DNA of 14,802 bases from NCBI GenBank assembly GCA_016840965.1, contig JAEORI010000323.1, positions 1 to 14,802 of the forward strand. Direction: 5' to 3'. Of this stretch, positions 1 through 7,025 are shown piece after piece (position 1 is the stretch's first letter; every line of letters begins with the position of its first letter). Below the pieces are notes generated by a model. It searched no databases, was not told where the DNA came from, and saw only the letters and a list, made by a program, of their open reading frames with translations. The position numbers were made by a program, and so were the translations under genes. The stretch comes from Candidatus Thorarchaeota archaeon. GTDB taxonomy: Archaea > Asgardarchaeota > Thorarchaeia > Thorarchaeales > Thorarchaeaceae.

Positions 1-685
1 CATGAACTTGTCCAGTTTCTTCAATGACAATGTCGTATTGAATAGTCAGTTCACTGATGACAACCTCAAGGATTGGGAAAGCTAGTGACACCCAGAAGCT
101 TAGTGCTCCCTCAGTTGCAGCCACTATCCTACAGGTTAGGTTGTAATAATGCATTCCCATACGATAATGATTATCACCAAGCTTTGTAGCAGGTATAGGA
201 ACAACTGATGGAACATATTCAGGCCAAGTAGTAGAGTTGGCTACTGGAACGACATACCACGCTTGATCTTTCATAGGACCAATGTCTGGTAGTTGATTAT
301 CCCCAAAGGTTTCATTATGAACCAATAAGAAAGCAAAGATTGCTCCAATGAAGACCTCCTGGTTTCCGGGAGTGATGAAATGCATTCCAAAGAGCTGATA
401 TGGCACAATCAGTTGTTGGCCATTAGTGTGATTGAACTCGTTGAATGCAATCAAGAATGCTTCAAAATCACCAACATTCACAAACGATGCTGTCAGACTA
501 CCATTTCCATCTGCACCTTCCACAAAGAGGGAATCGTTTGTCCAGTACTCTTCTTCGAAGGTGCGTCCAAAAATAGCGGCTTCATCACCAGCAGTCCAAG
601 CACTGGTATTGGGGATGAGAACGAATGGCATTGCTAGAAGAGCCACGACACATAAGGTCATGACCTTACTTTTTGTAGCGCGCAT
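1..685 (-). CDS. Secreted or surface protein, C-terminus missing at window edge
   Basis: This reading frame is open for 228 codons from an ATG at 685 to the left edge, so the C-terminus is not visible. The N-terminus is a classic signal peptide: basic residues R2, K5 and K7, a hydrophobic core at about 8-24 and a likely cleavage site after TSA at residues 27-29. The visible mature part is rich in aromatic and beta-forming residues. It carries six N-x-S/T sequons (NDS, NGS, NHT, NET, NST, NLT), as expected of an N-glycosylated archaeal surface protein. I do not recognise the family. The gene lies 78 bases beyond the nre-like gene on the same strand and has its own AT-rich TATA-like element. 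Secretion is well supported by the sequence; the role is unknown. Confidence 0.8.
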   Translation of the reverse strand, partial: MRATKSKVMTLCVVALLAMPFVLIPNTSAWTAGDEAAIFGRTFEEEYWTNDSLFVEGADGNGSLTASFVNVGDFEAFLIAFNEFNHTNGQQLIVPYQLFGMHFITPGNQEVFIGAIFAFLLVHNETFGDNQLPDIGPMKDQAWYVVPVANSTTWPEYVPSVVPIPATKLGDNHYRMGMHYYNLTCRIVAATEGALSFWVSLAFPILEVVISELTIQYDIVIEETGQVH

Positions 686-716
686 TGTATAAAATTCACC
701 ACCCAATATTTCTACA

Positions 717-729
717 TTTTATATTAAAA
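717..729 (-). promoter_or_regulatory. TATA-like box of the left-edge surface protein gene
   Basis: Read on the minus strand this is TTTTAATATAAAA, centred about 38 bases before the ATG at 685. A start site 25 bases downstream would give a leader of about 10 bases. A GGGTGGTG block at 697-704 could act as a ribosome binding site if transcription begins slightly further upstream. Assigned by eye only. Confidence 0.45.
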
Positions 730-763
730 GATAAATGTATGATAGATTCATTGAATGATTTTA

Positions 764-2023
764 TTAGAAATCTGTGAGTTTTGTCTGGTTCATGAATACT
801 GGATAGATTTTACTCGTTTCCAGCCATCTGGTCATAGGTATTCTAAAGTGTGGAGCAATATCATTAAGAGCCTCTTCAATGGTGCCAAAACTTTTCACAT
901 TAGTTTCCAAGGCTCGTATTGCAATCTCTCTGAATCTCCAAACACCAAGTGGCACCCACTGCTGAGGATCAATCTCCATAAAAACAATGACTCCTGCTTG
1001 TCTTCCAATATTGGCTAGATACTCAAGAGCAGGAAGCCGAGTTGCATAATAGGCACCAACAACATCCTTTGCATAGTCCTTCCTACCTTTGAACCATTCA
1101 TGGTCAGAGATTATTGGAGGTTTGAGACCTCCGAGCCAAGACTCCATGGCCTCAAACTGCCAACCGCTTGGAAGGAAGAGAAGAGCCACAGTGTTGCCAA
1201 GTGCATGATCAACACTCACTCGGAAGTCATTGATCCAAGGATTTCTTAGAACTTCTTTATGGAGCTGCTTTCCAATTATATCATCTGTAGCAGTAATGCT
1301 CCATTTTGTAGGAACAAGTCTTCGTCTCTTCTTCTGTCCAATTGTTCCTACGGATAGGAGTCTTGTGATATGCTCAAGTCGAATCCCCCCATCAAAGAGG
1401 TCTCTAATTCCAATCTCTGCTTTGAGATCTGTATCAGATGCAACCCTATCAATCACTTTTGGAACTGAAGGATTCTCATCGATTTTGAAGGTTCGTAGTG
1501 GAGCTGATGGACCTATTGGTAAGGTCACATCCGAGAACACAGATGTAAATTGGGGCCGCTTTAGCAAAGTGGCTTCTGATAGCAGTGGTGATTCAGAAAG
1601 CGCCAGAGTCTGCGTTTCAGCTAGCTCTCGCGAAGGGTCCTGAGCAGCAGTAACAGGGATATACTTCTTTGTCCGAACTAAACTAAATCGCAAGGCCAAA
1701 ATCTCATTAATTGTCTTATTCAACCAGTGATCTGGTCTTTCCATATACATTGCATCTTCTGATCGGAGAGGAGGGATTAGTGGGCCAGCTAGTACTTTAG
1801 GATACCCGCTCTCTCCAACAAAAACAGAAGGAGGGGAAGACCCTGTCAAATCCATTCCAACAAATGCCTCATCGATCTGTGCTTGTGCTTTTGCCCTCAT
1901 CAATATAGGACAGGGTTTGATTCCACATAGATGCCGATGTCCCATGCACTGACTACAGACCCTATCATTGTACGATGGCTTTTTTGCCACTTCTGGTGTA
2001 GGGTCGAGTTTCACCTGTTCCAT
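764..2023 (-). CDS. Nre family archaeal DNA repair protein with C-terminal PIP motif
   Basis: The 419-residue protein matches archaeal Nre (NreA/NreB) proteins, which take part in DNA damage tolerance and bind the sliding clamp PCNA. A zinc-binding cluster at C23, C26, C33 and C38 (CSQCMGHRHLCGIKPCP) opens the protein. The family signature GESGYPKVLAGPLIPP follows at residues 70-85. The last seven residues, QTKLTDF (413-419), form a minimal Q-x-x-L-x-x-F PCNA-interacting motif ending exactly at the stop, as known for Nre. The length is normal for the family. The start is an ATG 38 bases from a good TATA box. The gene is apparently monocistronic, with surface-protein genes on either side. PCNA binding is strongly implied; the biochemical activity of the family is not settled, so I leave the symbol blank. 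Confidence 0.9.
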   Translation of the reverse strand: MEQVKLDPTPEVAKKPSYNDRVCSQCMGHRHLCGIKPCPILMRAKAQAQIDEAFVGMDLTGSSPPSVFVGESGYPKVLAGPLIPPLRSEDAMYMERPDHWLNKTINEILALRFSLVRTKKYIPVTAAQDPSRELAETQTLALSESPLLSEATLLKRPQFTSVFSDVTLPIGPSAPLRTFKIDENPSVPKVIDRVASDTDLKAEIGIRDLFDGGIRLEHITRLLSVGTIGQKKRRRLVPTKWSITATDDIIGKQLHKEVLRNPWINDFRVSVDHALGNTVALLFLPSGWQFEAMESWLGGLKPPIISDHEWFKGRKDYAKDVVGAYYATRLPALEYLANIGRQAGVIVFMEIDPQQWVPLGVWRFREIAIRALETNVKSFGTIEEALNDIAPHFRIPMTRWLETSKIYPVFMNQTKLTDF

Positions 2024-2060
2024 CTGGGATTCATCCGAGTCTATTCTTTTCTCAACGCTA

Positions 2061-2068
2061 TTATATAG
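2061..2068 (-). promoter_or_regulatory. TATA box of the nre-like gene
   Basis: The minus-strand reading is CTATATAA, about 40 bases before the ATG at 2023. That predicts transcription starting near 2039 and a leader of about 15 bases. It is among the clearest TATA-like elements in the window and indicates that the repair gene has its own promoter. Confidence 0.6.
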
Positions 2069-2121
2069 GGTCTCATCACATTTAGACCTATATCTTTGTC
2101 ACTCTCGATAACACCGAGATA

Positions 2122-2244
2122 CTAGAATGGCTTGAGTAACCAAATCTGTTGAGTTTCGTAGAATGAGTGTGTAATAGCAATAACACTCAGTGAGATTGCC
2201 ATGAGAACAGCGCCAGTTAGGAGAGATGACACAAAGACCAGTCA
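2122..2244 (-). other. In-frame open extension with a transmembrane helix after a TGA-TGA pair
   Basis: Directly after the two TGA codons that end the upstream surface-protein gene (2247-2242), the same frame stays open for 39 codons to a TAG at 2122-2124. It encodes a strongly hydrophobic helix, with GAVLMAISLSVIAI at its core, then a short polar tail. There is no ATG before the middle of the helix; a GTG at 2232-2230 is the only early alternative start and has no clear ribosome binding site. It could be the lost or read-through C-terminal anchor of the upstream protein, or a tiny separate membrane protein. The open frame and hydrophobicity are visible; expression is unknown. Confidence 0.5.
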
Positions 2245-2952
2245 TCAGGGATAAGAAACATTTGAAGTAATTACTGTATACATAGCATTCATTCCAACTG
2301 ACAGGTAACCCCCTTCTAAGAGCCACGCACCAGAATGCCAACTGGTTGGGATTGGCCATCCGAAGTCGCTGAACTCGCCACTCCATGTACCATTTTGAAT
2401 GTATAGATAACCATCTATCGAGGAAAAGCCCGCAAAGAAACAGGTACCATCATCAAAGTAAATCTCGAAATAGAATGTTATTGGCCAGGATAGTAGGAAA
2501 TCTCCCATAGGAGGAGTTGTTGGTTCCTCCATCAAACCGATTCCATCGTCTATGATTGCTCCACTAAGACTATCCCACTCTGCGGTTTGGATTTCACCCA
2601 CTCCAACGATATTTGAATGCCAGGGTGAGAATAAAACACCAATATCACCACCTATGGCTGTTCGATTCATTAGGACACCATCAACATATGCGCTAGGTTC
2701 AGACTGTTTGTAAAAGTCTGTCAGGTCTTCATTTACAAATGTAGAATTACACATCCAATAAAACTGGACATCATCTCTCTTCGAGTTAAGGAATTCAGCA
2801 GTTATCGCACCGAGACTTTTTGGACTTGAAGGCGGTCCGTTGTTCGGACCAAGAAAATAAATGAATATGGCAAACACTCCCGCGGTTAAGATTACAGTGG
2901 CCATTATCGCTGCAGCCACTCTCCTTGAAACACCAACATTGTAGTTTCTCAT
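2245..2952 (-). CDS. Membrane-anchored surface protein of unknown family
   Basis: Using the ATG at 2952, the protein has 235 residues; an ATG six codons upstream (2970) is also possible. I prefer 2952 because a TATA-like GAATAATAT at 2985-2993 would place the transcript start near 2962. A short basic N-terminus containing an RR pair precedes one transmembrane helix or uncleaved signal (about residues 12-34), then a low-complexity linker rich in P, S, G and N. The rest is an aromatic, acidic, beta-rich domain with sequons NST, NRT, NGT and NVS, expected outside the cell. The coding frame ends in two consecutive TGA codons, followed in frame by a hydrophobic helix described separately. I do not recognise the family. 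Confidence 0.75.
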   Translation of the reverse strand: MRNYNVGVSRRVAAAIMATVILTAGVFAIFIYFLGPNNGPPSSPKSLGAITAEFLNSKRDDVQFYWMCNSTFVNEDLTDFYKQSEPSAYVDGVLMNRTAIGGDIGVLFSPWHSNIVGVGEIQTAEWDSLSGAIIDDGIGLMEEPTTPPMGDFLLSWPITFYFEIYFDDGTCFFAGFSSIDGYLYIQNGTWSGEFSDFGWPIPTSWHSGAWLLEGGYLSVGMNAMYTVITSNVSYP

Positions 2953-2984
2953 TACCAGCACATGAATCATTACGATGAGATCGG

Positions 2985-2993
2985 ATATTATTC
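2985..2993 (-). promoter_or_regulatory. TATA-like element of the membrane-anchored surface protein gene
   Basis: GAATAATAT on the minus strand lies 33-41 bases before the ATG at 2952 but only about 15-23 before the ATG at 2970. It therefore favours the shorter protein. The divergent regulator gene at 3070 has its own TATA-like box at 3032-3041, so this 100-base gap holds two back-to-back promoters. Confidence 0.4.
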
Positions 2994-3031
2994 TATGGTT
3001 TTTGCGAGAAGTTCAAAAGATTGTTCAGCCT

Positions 3032-3041
3032 GTAATATATT
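3032..3041 (+). promoter_or_regulatory. TATA-like box of the HTH/zinc-ribbon regulator gene
   Basis: GTAATATATT lies 29-38 bases before the ATG at 3070, predicting a start site near 3062 and a leader of under ten bases. A GAGG at 3062-3065 sits only four bases from the ATG, so initiation could be leaderless or nearly so. Confidence 0.5.
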
Positions 3042-3069
3042 TCGCAGAACTATGCAAAGTTGAGGCTAT

Positions 3070-3372
3070 ATGTTAACCAGAAGAGAGACTATTGCAGAGC
3101 TTCTAGAAAGAACCGAATACCCAATAACAGCTGAAGAGATCTGCGAGCAGCTTGACATAAAGAAAAGATCAATTGTGTATGAGGACCTCGATCATATCTC
3201 AAAATCAGTGAAGAGAGAGAACAAGGAACTTCTGATTCGTCCAGCAAGTTGCGGTAAATGTCAATTTGTGTTCAAAGTTGGAAAGACCGCAAAGGCACCC
3301 AGTAAATGTCCCAAATGCAGGTCACAATGGATACTTGCACCAGCTTTCTTAGTCAGATCAAGAAAAAAATAA
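3070..3372 (+). CDS. HTH transcriptional regulator fused to a zinc ribbon (COG3357-like)
   Basis: This 100-residue protein has the layout of the archaeal COG3357 group, predicted transcription regulators with an HTH domain joined to a zinc ribbon. Residues 1-48 form the winged-helix-like part, with a recognition-helix region at ITAEEICEQLDI (19-30) and KKRSIVYEDLDHI (31-43). Residues 61-83 hold two cysteine pairs, C61-x2-C64 and C80-x2-C83, for one zinc. The C-terminal tail is basic and probably contacts DNA. The length is normal for the group. The gene is alone on its strand: divergent from a surface-protein gene, and ending two bases short of the convergent OB-fold-like gene. Its targets cannot be told from the window; the adjacent promoter pair is an obvious candidate. 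Confidence 0.8.
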   Translation: MLTRRETIAELLERTEYPITAEEICEQLDIKKRSIVYEDLDHISKSVKRENKELLIRPASCGKCQFVFKVGKTAKAPSKCPKCRSQWILAPAFLVRSRKK

Positions 3373-3374
3373 CA

Positions 3375-3680
3375 TCAGTCTAATTCGTAAACTCGTTTCA
3401 AACCAGCACCTTCATGTTTTATGTCGGTAACACGTGAAACAACAAAATCAGATAGACCATATTCAGCCTCTTCTACATAGCCATGAAGGATGACTTTCAT
3501 ACCGACGCGTGGAAGAAATCTATGTTTATCCATAACAGCAGCTGAGAGCCTTACACTGTATGTCTTGCCATTTTCCTCGTCCTGAACAACAATATCTGTT
3601 GTCCCATACCAGCGACGTGCAGATACTTGAGTCGTTCGGCTTTTGCCAATCTCGCGAATGATTCCTTGTACAACAGTCAT
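3375..3680 (-). CDS. Small OB-fold-like protein downstream of the EndoQ-like gene
   Basis: The 101-residue protein has an alternating beta pattern like a single OB fold: a first strand VVQGIIREIG, then TTDIVVQDEENGKTYSVRL, then GMKVILHGYVEEA and a closing VVSRVTDI. Such folds usually bind single-stranded nucleic acid or mediate protein contacts. The start ATG overlaps the stop of the upstream gene as ATGA (3677-3680), so the two are translationally coupled and probably made in fixed ratio. I infer an accessory role for the EndoQ-like nuclease, perhaps substrate holding or clamp contact. No catalytic residues or cysteines are evident. The OB-fold call is pattern-based and has not been checked by profile search. 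Confidence 0.65.
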   Translation of the reverse strand: MTVVQGIIREIGKSRTTQVSARRWYGTTDIVVQDEENGKTYSVRLSAAVMDKHRFLPRVGMKVILHGYVEEAEYGLSDFVVSRVTDIKHEGAGLKRVYELD

Positions 3681-4954
3681 CTCAAATCACTTTCCCATGG
3701 GGGTATGAGTCTACCATACCGACCACCGCCGCCAGAAATATATCCAATCGATTTATTTCGATATGCTTCAAGCATTTGAGCGACTCGGTCATTCAACTCA
3801 CTTATTTCGGTGATAGAGGTTTCAGTAAGAATGATTGTTTCAGAACCGAATGCCATACGCATATTGTTGTAGAGTTTCCGCACCTGTTTCGATGATGACG
3901 ATTTTACATCAAGTGATAGACTAATGATATCTAAAAGTGGCGCAATATGTAAGTAGGGCGGACGGTGAGGCGGCGTCTTTATCTCTCCATCCCCAATAGC
4001 AGCTGCCCTATCTCGAACTCCAAGTCTGAGTTTTTTCCCATCAGCGGGACATTTCACCTTTCTCTTATGAATGTCATCCAAAAGTCGCTTCTTTTCTGTA
4101 ACATCCATGCAACTGAGGTAGATGTTCAGATTGTCAAAACTTGGTGGTTGAGCTCCAGTTTGAATCACCAATGTCCTTCTGCAGCTTGAGCAGAATGACA
4201 AATAATATTTTCCAAGTCTTGGGTCAAGTCCTATATTCAGGACTGCGCTTCTTCCTTTTTTTCGTGTAATTGCCAACCTTAGCTCATCAAAGGTGGGCGC
4301 CTGAATCTTAAACCTGACAAACTCACGCCCGAGTTTGTTTGGAACTGGTGAATGTGCATCGCTAGAAGTAATGAAAGTTAGTGGCCGGAGATCAGGAATG
4401 AAATCTGCAGTATCCGAATCAGCTGAAAGACCCAGTTCAAGAAAGTGTATGTTTGCGGTTTCATCGCCGTAGCATGATTTTAAGGTGGAGTGTTTATTTT
4501 CTCGAAAGATCGATTTGAAAGGTGTGAAAGCATGAGCAGGTCCAATCAAACCCCCTATATCTCGAACAAATCCTGCAAGAATTTCACCATTAACATTGAC
4601 ACGTGGACGTCCGCCCCATGCATCATCTATGTTTGGAGAATGAGACTTCAAGATATCTCTCAGTGTTTCAACAGACTCGAAATCAGGTAGAAGCAAAACA
4701 TGATGTATGGACTCATTGTCCTCAATTTCAACAGTCAGAATAAAAGACACATCATCGTAAACGAGCGAGTTGTCTTTCAAGGTGAGATTCTTTCGCAGAT
4801 GGCGAAGCCAGTCCGGTTGAGTTACATCGCCTGTACCAATTATATGAAGTCCTTTTTCTAAAGCACCTTTAGCAATCATCGGTACTGTCATATCCTTACT
4901 TACACCAATGGAATGCTTTGAGTGAATGTGTAGATCCGTATTATAAAGTGGCAT
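3677..4954 (-). CDS. Endonuclease Q-like PHP-domain nuclease (COG1379 / TIGR00375)
   Basis: The 425-residue protein matches the COG1379/TIGR00375 family, whose studied archaeal member is endonuclease Q. That enzyme nicks DNA 5' of deaminated bases (uracil, hypoxanthine, xanthine) and abasic sites. PHP metal ligands are visible: DLHIHSKHS (H9, H11), TGD (D43), VEIE (E76), PAHAFTP (H141) and SSDAHSP (D199, H201). A zinc module follows, with C255-x2-C258 and then C302-P-A-D305. The final cysteine expected of a CxxC pair is replaced by aspartate, and C282 lies in a long spacer. RPPYLHIAPLLDIIS (331-345) and the glycine-rich end (GGGGRYG, 408-414) also fit the family. Its ribosome binding site GAGGGG is built on the stop of the dehydrogenase gene 11 bases upstream. 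Family assignment is strong; substrate range is inferred. Confidence 0.87.
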   Translation of the reverse strand: MPLYNTDLHIHSKHSIGVSKDMTVPMIAKGALEKGLHIIGTGDVTQPDWLRHLRKNLTLKDNSLVYDDVSFILTVEIEDNESIHHVLLLPDFESVETLRDILKSHSPNIDDAWGGRPRVNVNGEILAGFVRDIGGLIGPAHAFTPFKSIFRENKHSTLKSCYGDETANIHFLELGLSADSDTADFIPDLRPLTFITSSDAHSPVPNKLGREFVRFKIQAPTFDELRLAITRKKGRSAVLNIGLDPRLGKYYLSFCSSCRRTLVIQTGAQPPSFDNLNIYLSCMDVTEKKRLLDDIHKRKVKCPADGKKLRLGVRDRAAAIGDGEIKTPPHRPPYLHIAPLLDIISLSLDVKSSSSKQVRKLYNNMRMAFGSETIILTETSITEISELNDRVAQMLEAYRNKSIGYISGGGGRYGRLIPPWESDLR

Positions 4955-4965
4955 TCACGGACCCC

Positions 4966-5955
4966 TCAAATATTGATTACAACTTTAGTGACTGTTGGTT
5001 GATCTGCATACTCAAAAGCTTTCGTTCCATCCTCAAGTCTGAAACTTTTGGAAACAAGACGTTTAACCTCAATACGCCCTTTCTGAAGCATTTCAAGTGC
5101 CTTGTTATATGGACCTCTACTTGCCCCTAAAACAGTAAGTTCTTTGTTTACAATCTTCGTTGGATCAAATGAGAAATCAAGGCCATGCATGCTCTTAAGA
5201 TTAACAACGCCTCCATTTCTAACAATATCAAATGCTATTCTAATACCATCAATATTCCCGGTCGCCTCTACAACGACCCTAGGACCAACATCATGCGTTG
5301 CAGCTAATATTTTCTTCTCCCAATCACTTGTTGTTACATCAACTGTATTCAATAATCCTAATTGACGTGCAAGCCCTAGTTGCCACCTATTTCGTCCGGC
5401 GATGTATACATCTGCACCGCTTGCATCATAGACCTGTGCAAGGAGTAAAGCTATCTTTCCGCTTCCGACAATTAGGACAGGTTCGCCTACTTCTGCAGGA
5501 CTATCAGTTACAGTTTTGATTGCTGAGGCAAGAGGTTCTACGAATGTACCAGATAGAACATCAACGCCCGCAGGAAGTGGATGAACAAGATCAGCTGGGA
5601 CGCTAATGTACTCTGAGAGACCCCCATCTCTTGTTATTCCAAGGATCTCCCTGTCAGAACAGTATTGACGTTTCCCACTCCTACAATACCAACATCTTCC
5701 ACAGGATATGTCAATCTCAGTTGTCACTAATGTTCCAGGACTGAGTTCAGGTACTGAACTCTCGTGGATTGACCCAGTAATTTCATGTCCAAGTACAATT
5801 GGGAGAGGGACTTCAAAATCGCCCTTCCAGATTGCTATGTCAGTACCGCAGATGCCAACAGAACGGACTTCTATTCGAACATCACCAGGCATTAAAGGAG
5901 GAATAGGCGTGTCCGCGATTTGAAGGCCATCTGCAGTTAATACAAGGGACTGCAT
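4966..5955 (-). CDS. Zinc-dependent medium-chain (MDR) alcohol/polyol dehydrogenase
   Basis: This is a zinc MDR dehydrogenase that oxidises an alcohol or sugar alcohol with NAD(P). With the ATG at 5955 it has 329 residues. The catalytic zinc site is C36 (GICGTD) with H57-E58 (LGHE) and E140 as likely ligand. The structural zinc site is C85, C88, C91 and C99. The Rossmann loop VLIVGSGKIALL (160-171) has alanine where the third glycine is usual, and VVEATGN follows. The frame runs upstream to a TTG at 6060, but those 35 residues are unlike the family, and a TATA-like TTTATT at 5986-5991 would leave them untranscribed. The gene is first of an operon with the EndoQ-like nuclease and OB-fold-like genes, an odd partnership. 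Substrate is unknown; polyol or threonine dehydrogenase types are possible. Confidence 0.9.
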   Translation of the reverse strand: MQSLVLTADGLQIADTPIPPLMPGDVRIEVRSVGICGTDIAIWKGDFEVPLPIVLGHEITGSIHESSVPELSPGTLVTTEIDISCGRCWYCRSGKRQYCSDREILGITRDGGLSEYISVPADLVHPLPAGVDVLSGTFVEPLASAIKTVTDSPAEVGEPVLIVGSGKIALLLAQVYDASGADVYIAGRNRWQLGLARQLGLLNTVDVTTSDWEKKILAATHDVGPRVVVEATGNIDGIRIAFDIVRNGGVVNLKSMHGLDFSFDPTKIVNKELTVLGASRGPYNKALEMLQKGRIEVKRLVSKSFRLEDGTKAFEYADQPTVTKVVINI

Positions 5956-5985
5956 TTTCAATTTTGAGCTAAGTTCTTGAGCATG

Positions 5986-5991
5986 AATAAA
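5986..5991 (-). promoter_or_regulatory. TATA-like element of the dehydrogenase-EndoQ operon
   Basis: TTTATT on the minus strand lies about 33 bases before the ATG at 5955, predicting a leader of about seven bases. It supports 5955 over the upstream TTG at 6060. The stretch 5956-6078 also serves the divergent gene at 6079, for which I see no single convincing TATA box. Confidence 0.4.
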
Positions 5992-6078
5992 TCCTTCGAT
6001 AGTAGTTGCATATGACTTATGAGTTTCACAATGAACGTTATCCTTGTAACAAATATTCAAGATTTTTGAGGGAATTGA

Positions 6079-6966
6079 ATGAACAGACCAGTGTTGTTCA
6101 ACGGGAGATTGAGCAAGGATAGAATAGACACTTGGTTGAACCTCCTGATTGAAAACAGTGAATCATGTTCAATGGACCGATCCCTCGCAAAGGCATTCTT
6201 ACAACTTCCAGAAAGCATCACGTTTGTGTCATCGATTGAAGATAATATAGTTGGGGGTACTTCAATCTATAGAGATAGAACTAGACTATCAATGGTCTTA
6301 ACTTCTGTTGGAGTCATCGAGAAATTCAGGGAGTCAGCAACTTATCAAATCATCAAGTCCTCGTTACCATTTTTTAAAACAGTAGCAATACGTGAGGTTG
6401 ATGCTCTATTCCCATTTGATACCAAGAAGAAAAGTCTTGCTTTTCCACTAAGTTTAGAATTAGATTCGTGGATCAAAGATGTCATCAAGAGGTTAGGATT
6501 TTCACAAGAGGGGTTCATCAATCATTACTCATTTAAAATTCATAACAATGGAGGGGAGAAATCTTTAGGATGGATTAAAGAACACAATATGAAACAAGTG
6601 AGTGAGCTAATCTGGGAACAGAGTAAACCAATGGGATTGACAAATTCTCTTGTATGGGTTTCTCGGGATTTTGCTGCGAGCAGGAAATGCCTTATGATAA
6701 CCCTTCACGAAGAGCAGGTGGTAGCAGTAGCAGGTTTCTGGAAATTATCAGACAGACTTTGTGTTACTCCAATATTGATTAATCCAACTCTAGTTAGTTG
6801 GAAACTCGTAGCAGAAAGTATTGTTTCAGAAGCTCGAAGAAATGGTTTAAAATTCCTTGAGCTGCCACTCATTGGAGATGGACAAGGTGACTTGATTTCA
6901 GAACTTGAAAATCATTGCAGAACCTCTTCACATAGGAGATTATCACTATATAGGAAACCACTCTAG
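6079..6966 (+). CDS. Predicted GNAT-like protein, possibly with two tandem halves
   Basis: The 295-residue protein is not recognised with certainty. Two stretches look like GNAT acetyltransferase cores. In the first half, strands around 55-80 (DNIVGGTSIY onwards) are followed by a closing VIKRLGFSQEGFINHYSFKI (135-154), which resembles the end of a GNAT fold. In the second half, EEQVVAVAGFWKL (211-223), a helix at 243-256 and LKFLELPLIG (257-266) repeat a similar order. No clear acetyl-CoA R/Q-x-x-G-x-G/A loop is visible, so it may be a degenerate or non-catalytic member. The ATG has a good GAGGG ribosome binding site at 6068-6072. It heads a plus-strand operon with the beta-CASP nuclease 59 bases downstream. 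The GNAT call is an inference from fold pattern. Confidence 0.5.
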   Translation: MNRPVLFNGRLSKDRIDTWLNLLIENSESCSMDRSLAKAFLQLPESITFVSSIEDNIVGGTSIYRDRTRLSMVLTSVGVIEKFRESATYQIIKSSLPFFKTVAIREVDALFPFDTKKKSLAFPLSLELDSWIKDVIKRLGFSQEGFINHYSFKIHNNGGEKSLGWIKEHNMKQVSELIWEQSKPMGLTNSLVWVSRDFAASRKCLMITLHEEQVVAVAGFWKLSDRLCVTPILINPTLVSWKLVAESIVSEARRNGLKFLELPLIGDGQGDLISELENHCRTSSHRRLSLYRKPL

Positions 6967-7025
6967 TGTGATGATACTGAGAAACCCTTTTGTTCAACAT
7001 CAATCTGTTAAAGGATGAGTATCGA

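Noticed and set aside
1116..1132. Inverted repeat GGAGGT-TTGAG-ACCTCC
   Set aside because: A 6-bp stem in the middle of the nre-like coding region is expected by chance and has no suggestive position.
2029..2052. C-box-like GTGATGA near the nre promoter as an sRNA
   Set aside because: No CTGA D box follows at a usable distance, and the region is better explained by the TATA box and leader.
2099..2386. A 95-codon minus-strand open frame overlapping the surface-protein gene
   Set aside because: It is out of frame with the better-supported surface gene, has no ribosome binding site, and its composition is unlike a folded protein.
5956..6060. N-terminal extension of the dehydrogenase to the TTG at 6060
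   Set aside because: The 35 extra residues do not resemble the family, the start is a poor TTG, and the TATA-like box at 5986-5991 lies inside this stretch.
6990..7025. TTG start for the beta-CASP nuclease
   Set aside because: The ATG at 7026 has a GGATG eight bases upstream and fits the usual N-terminus; the extra 12 residues add nothing recognisable.
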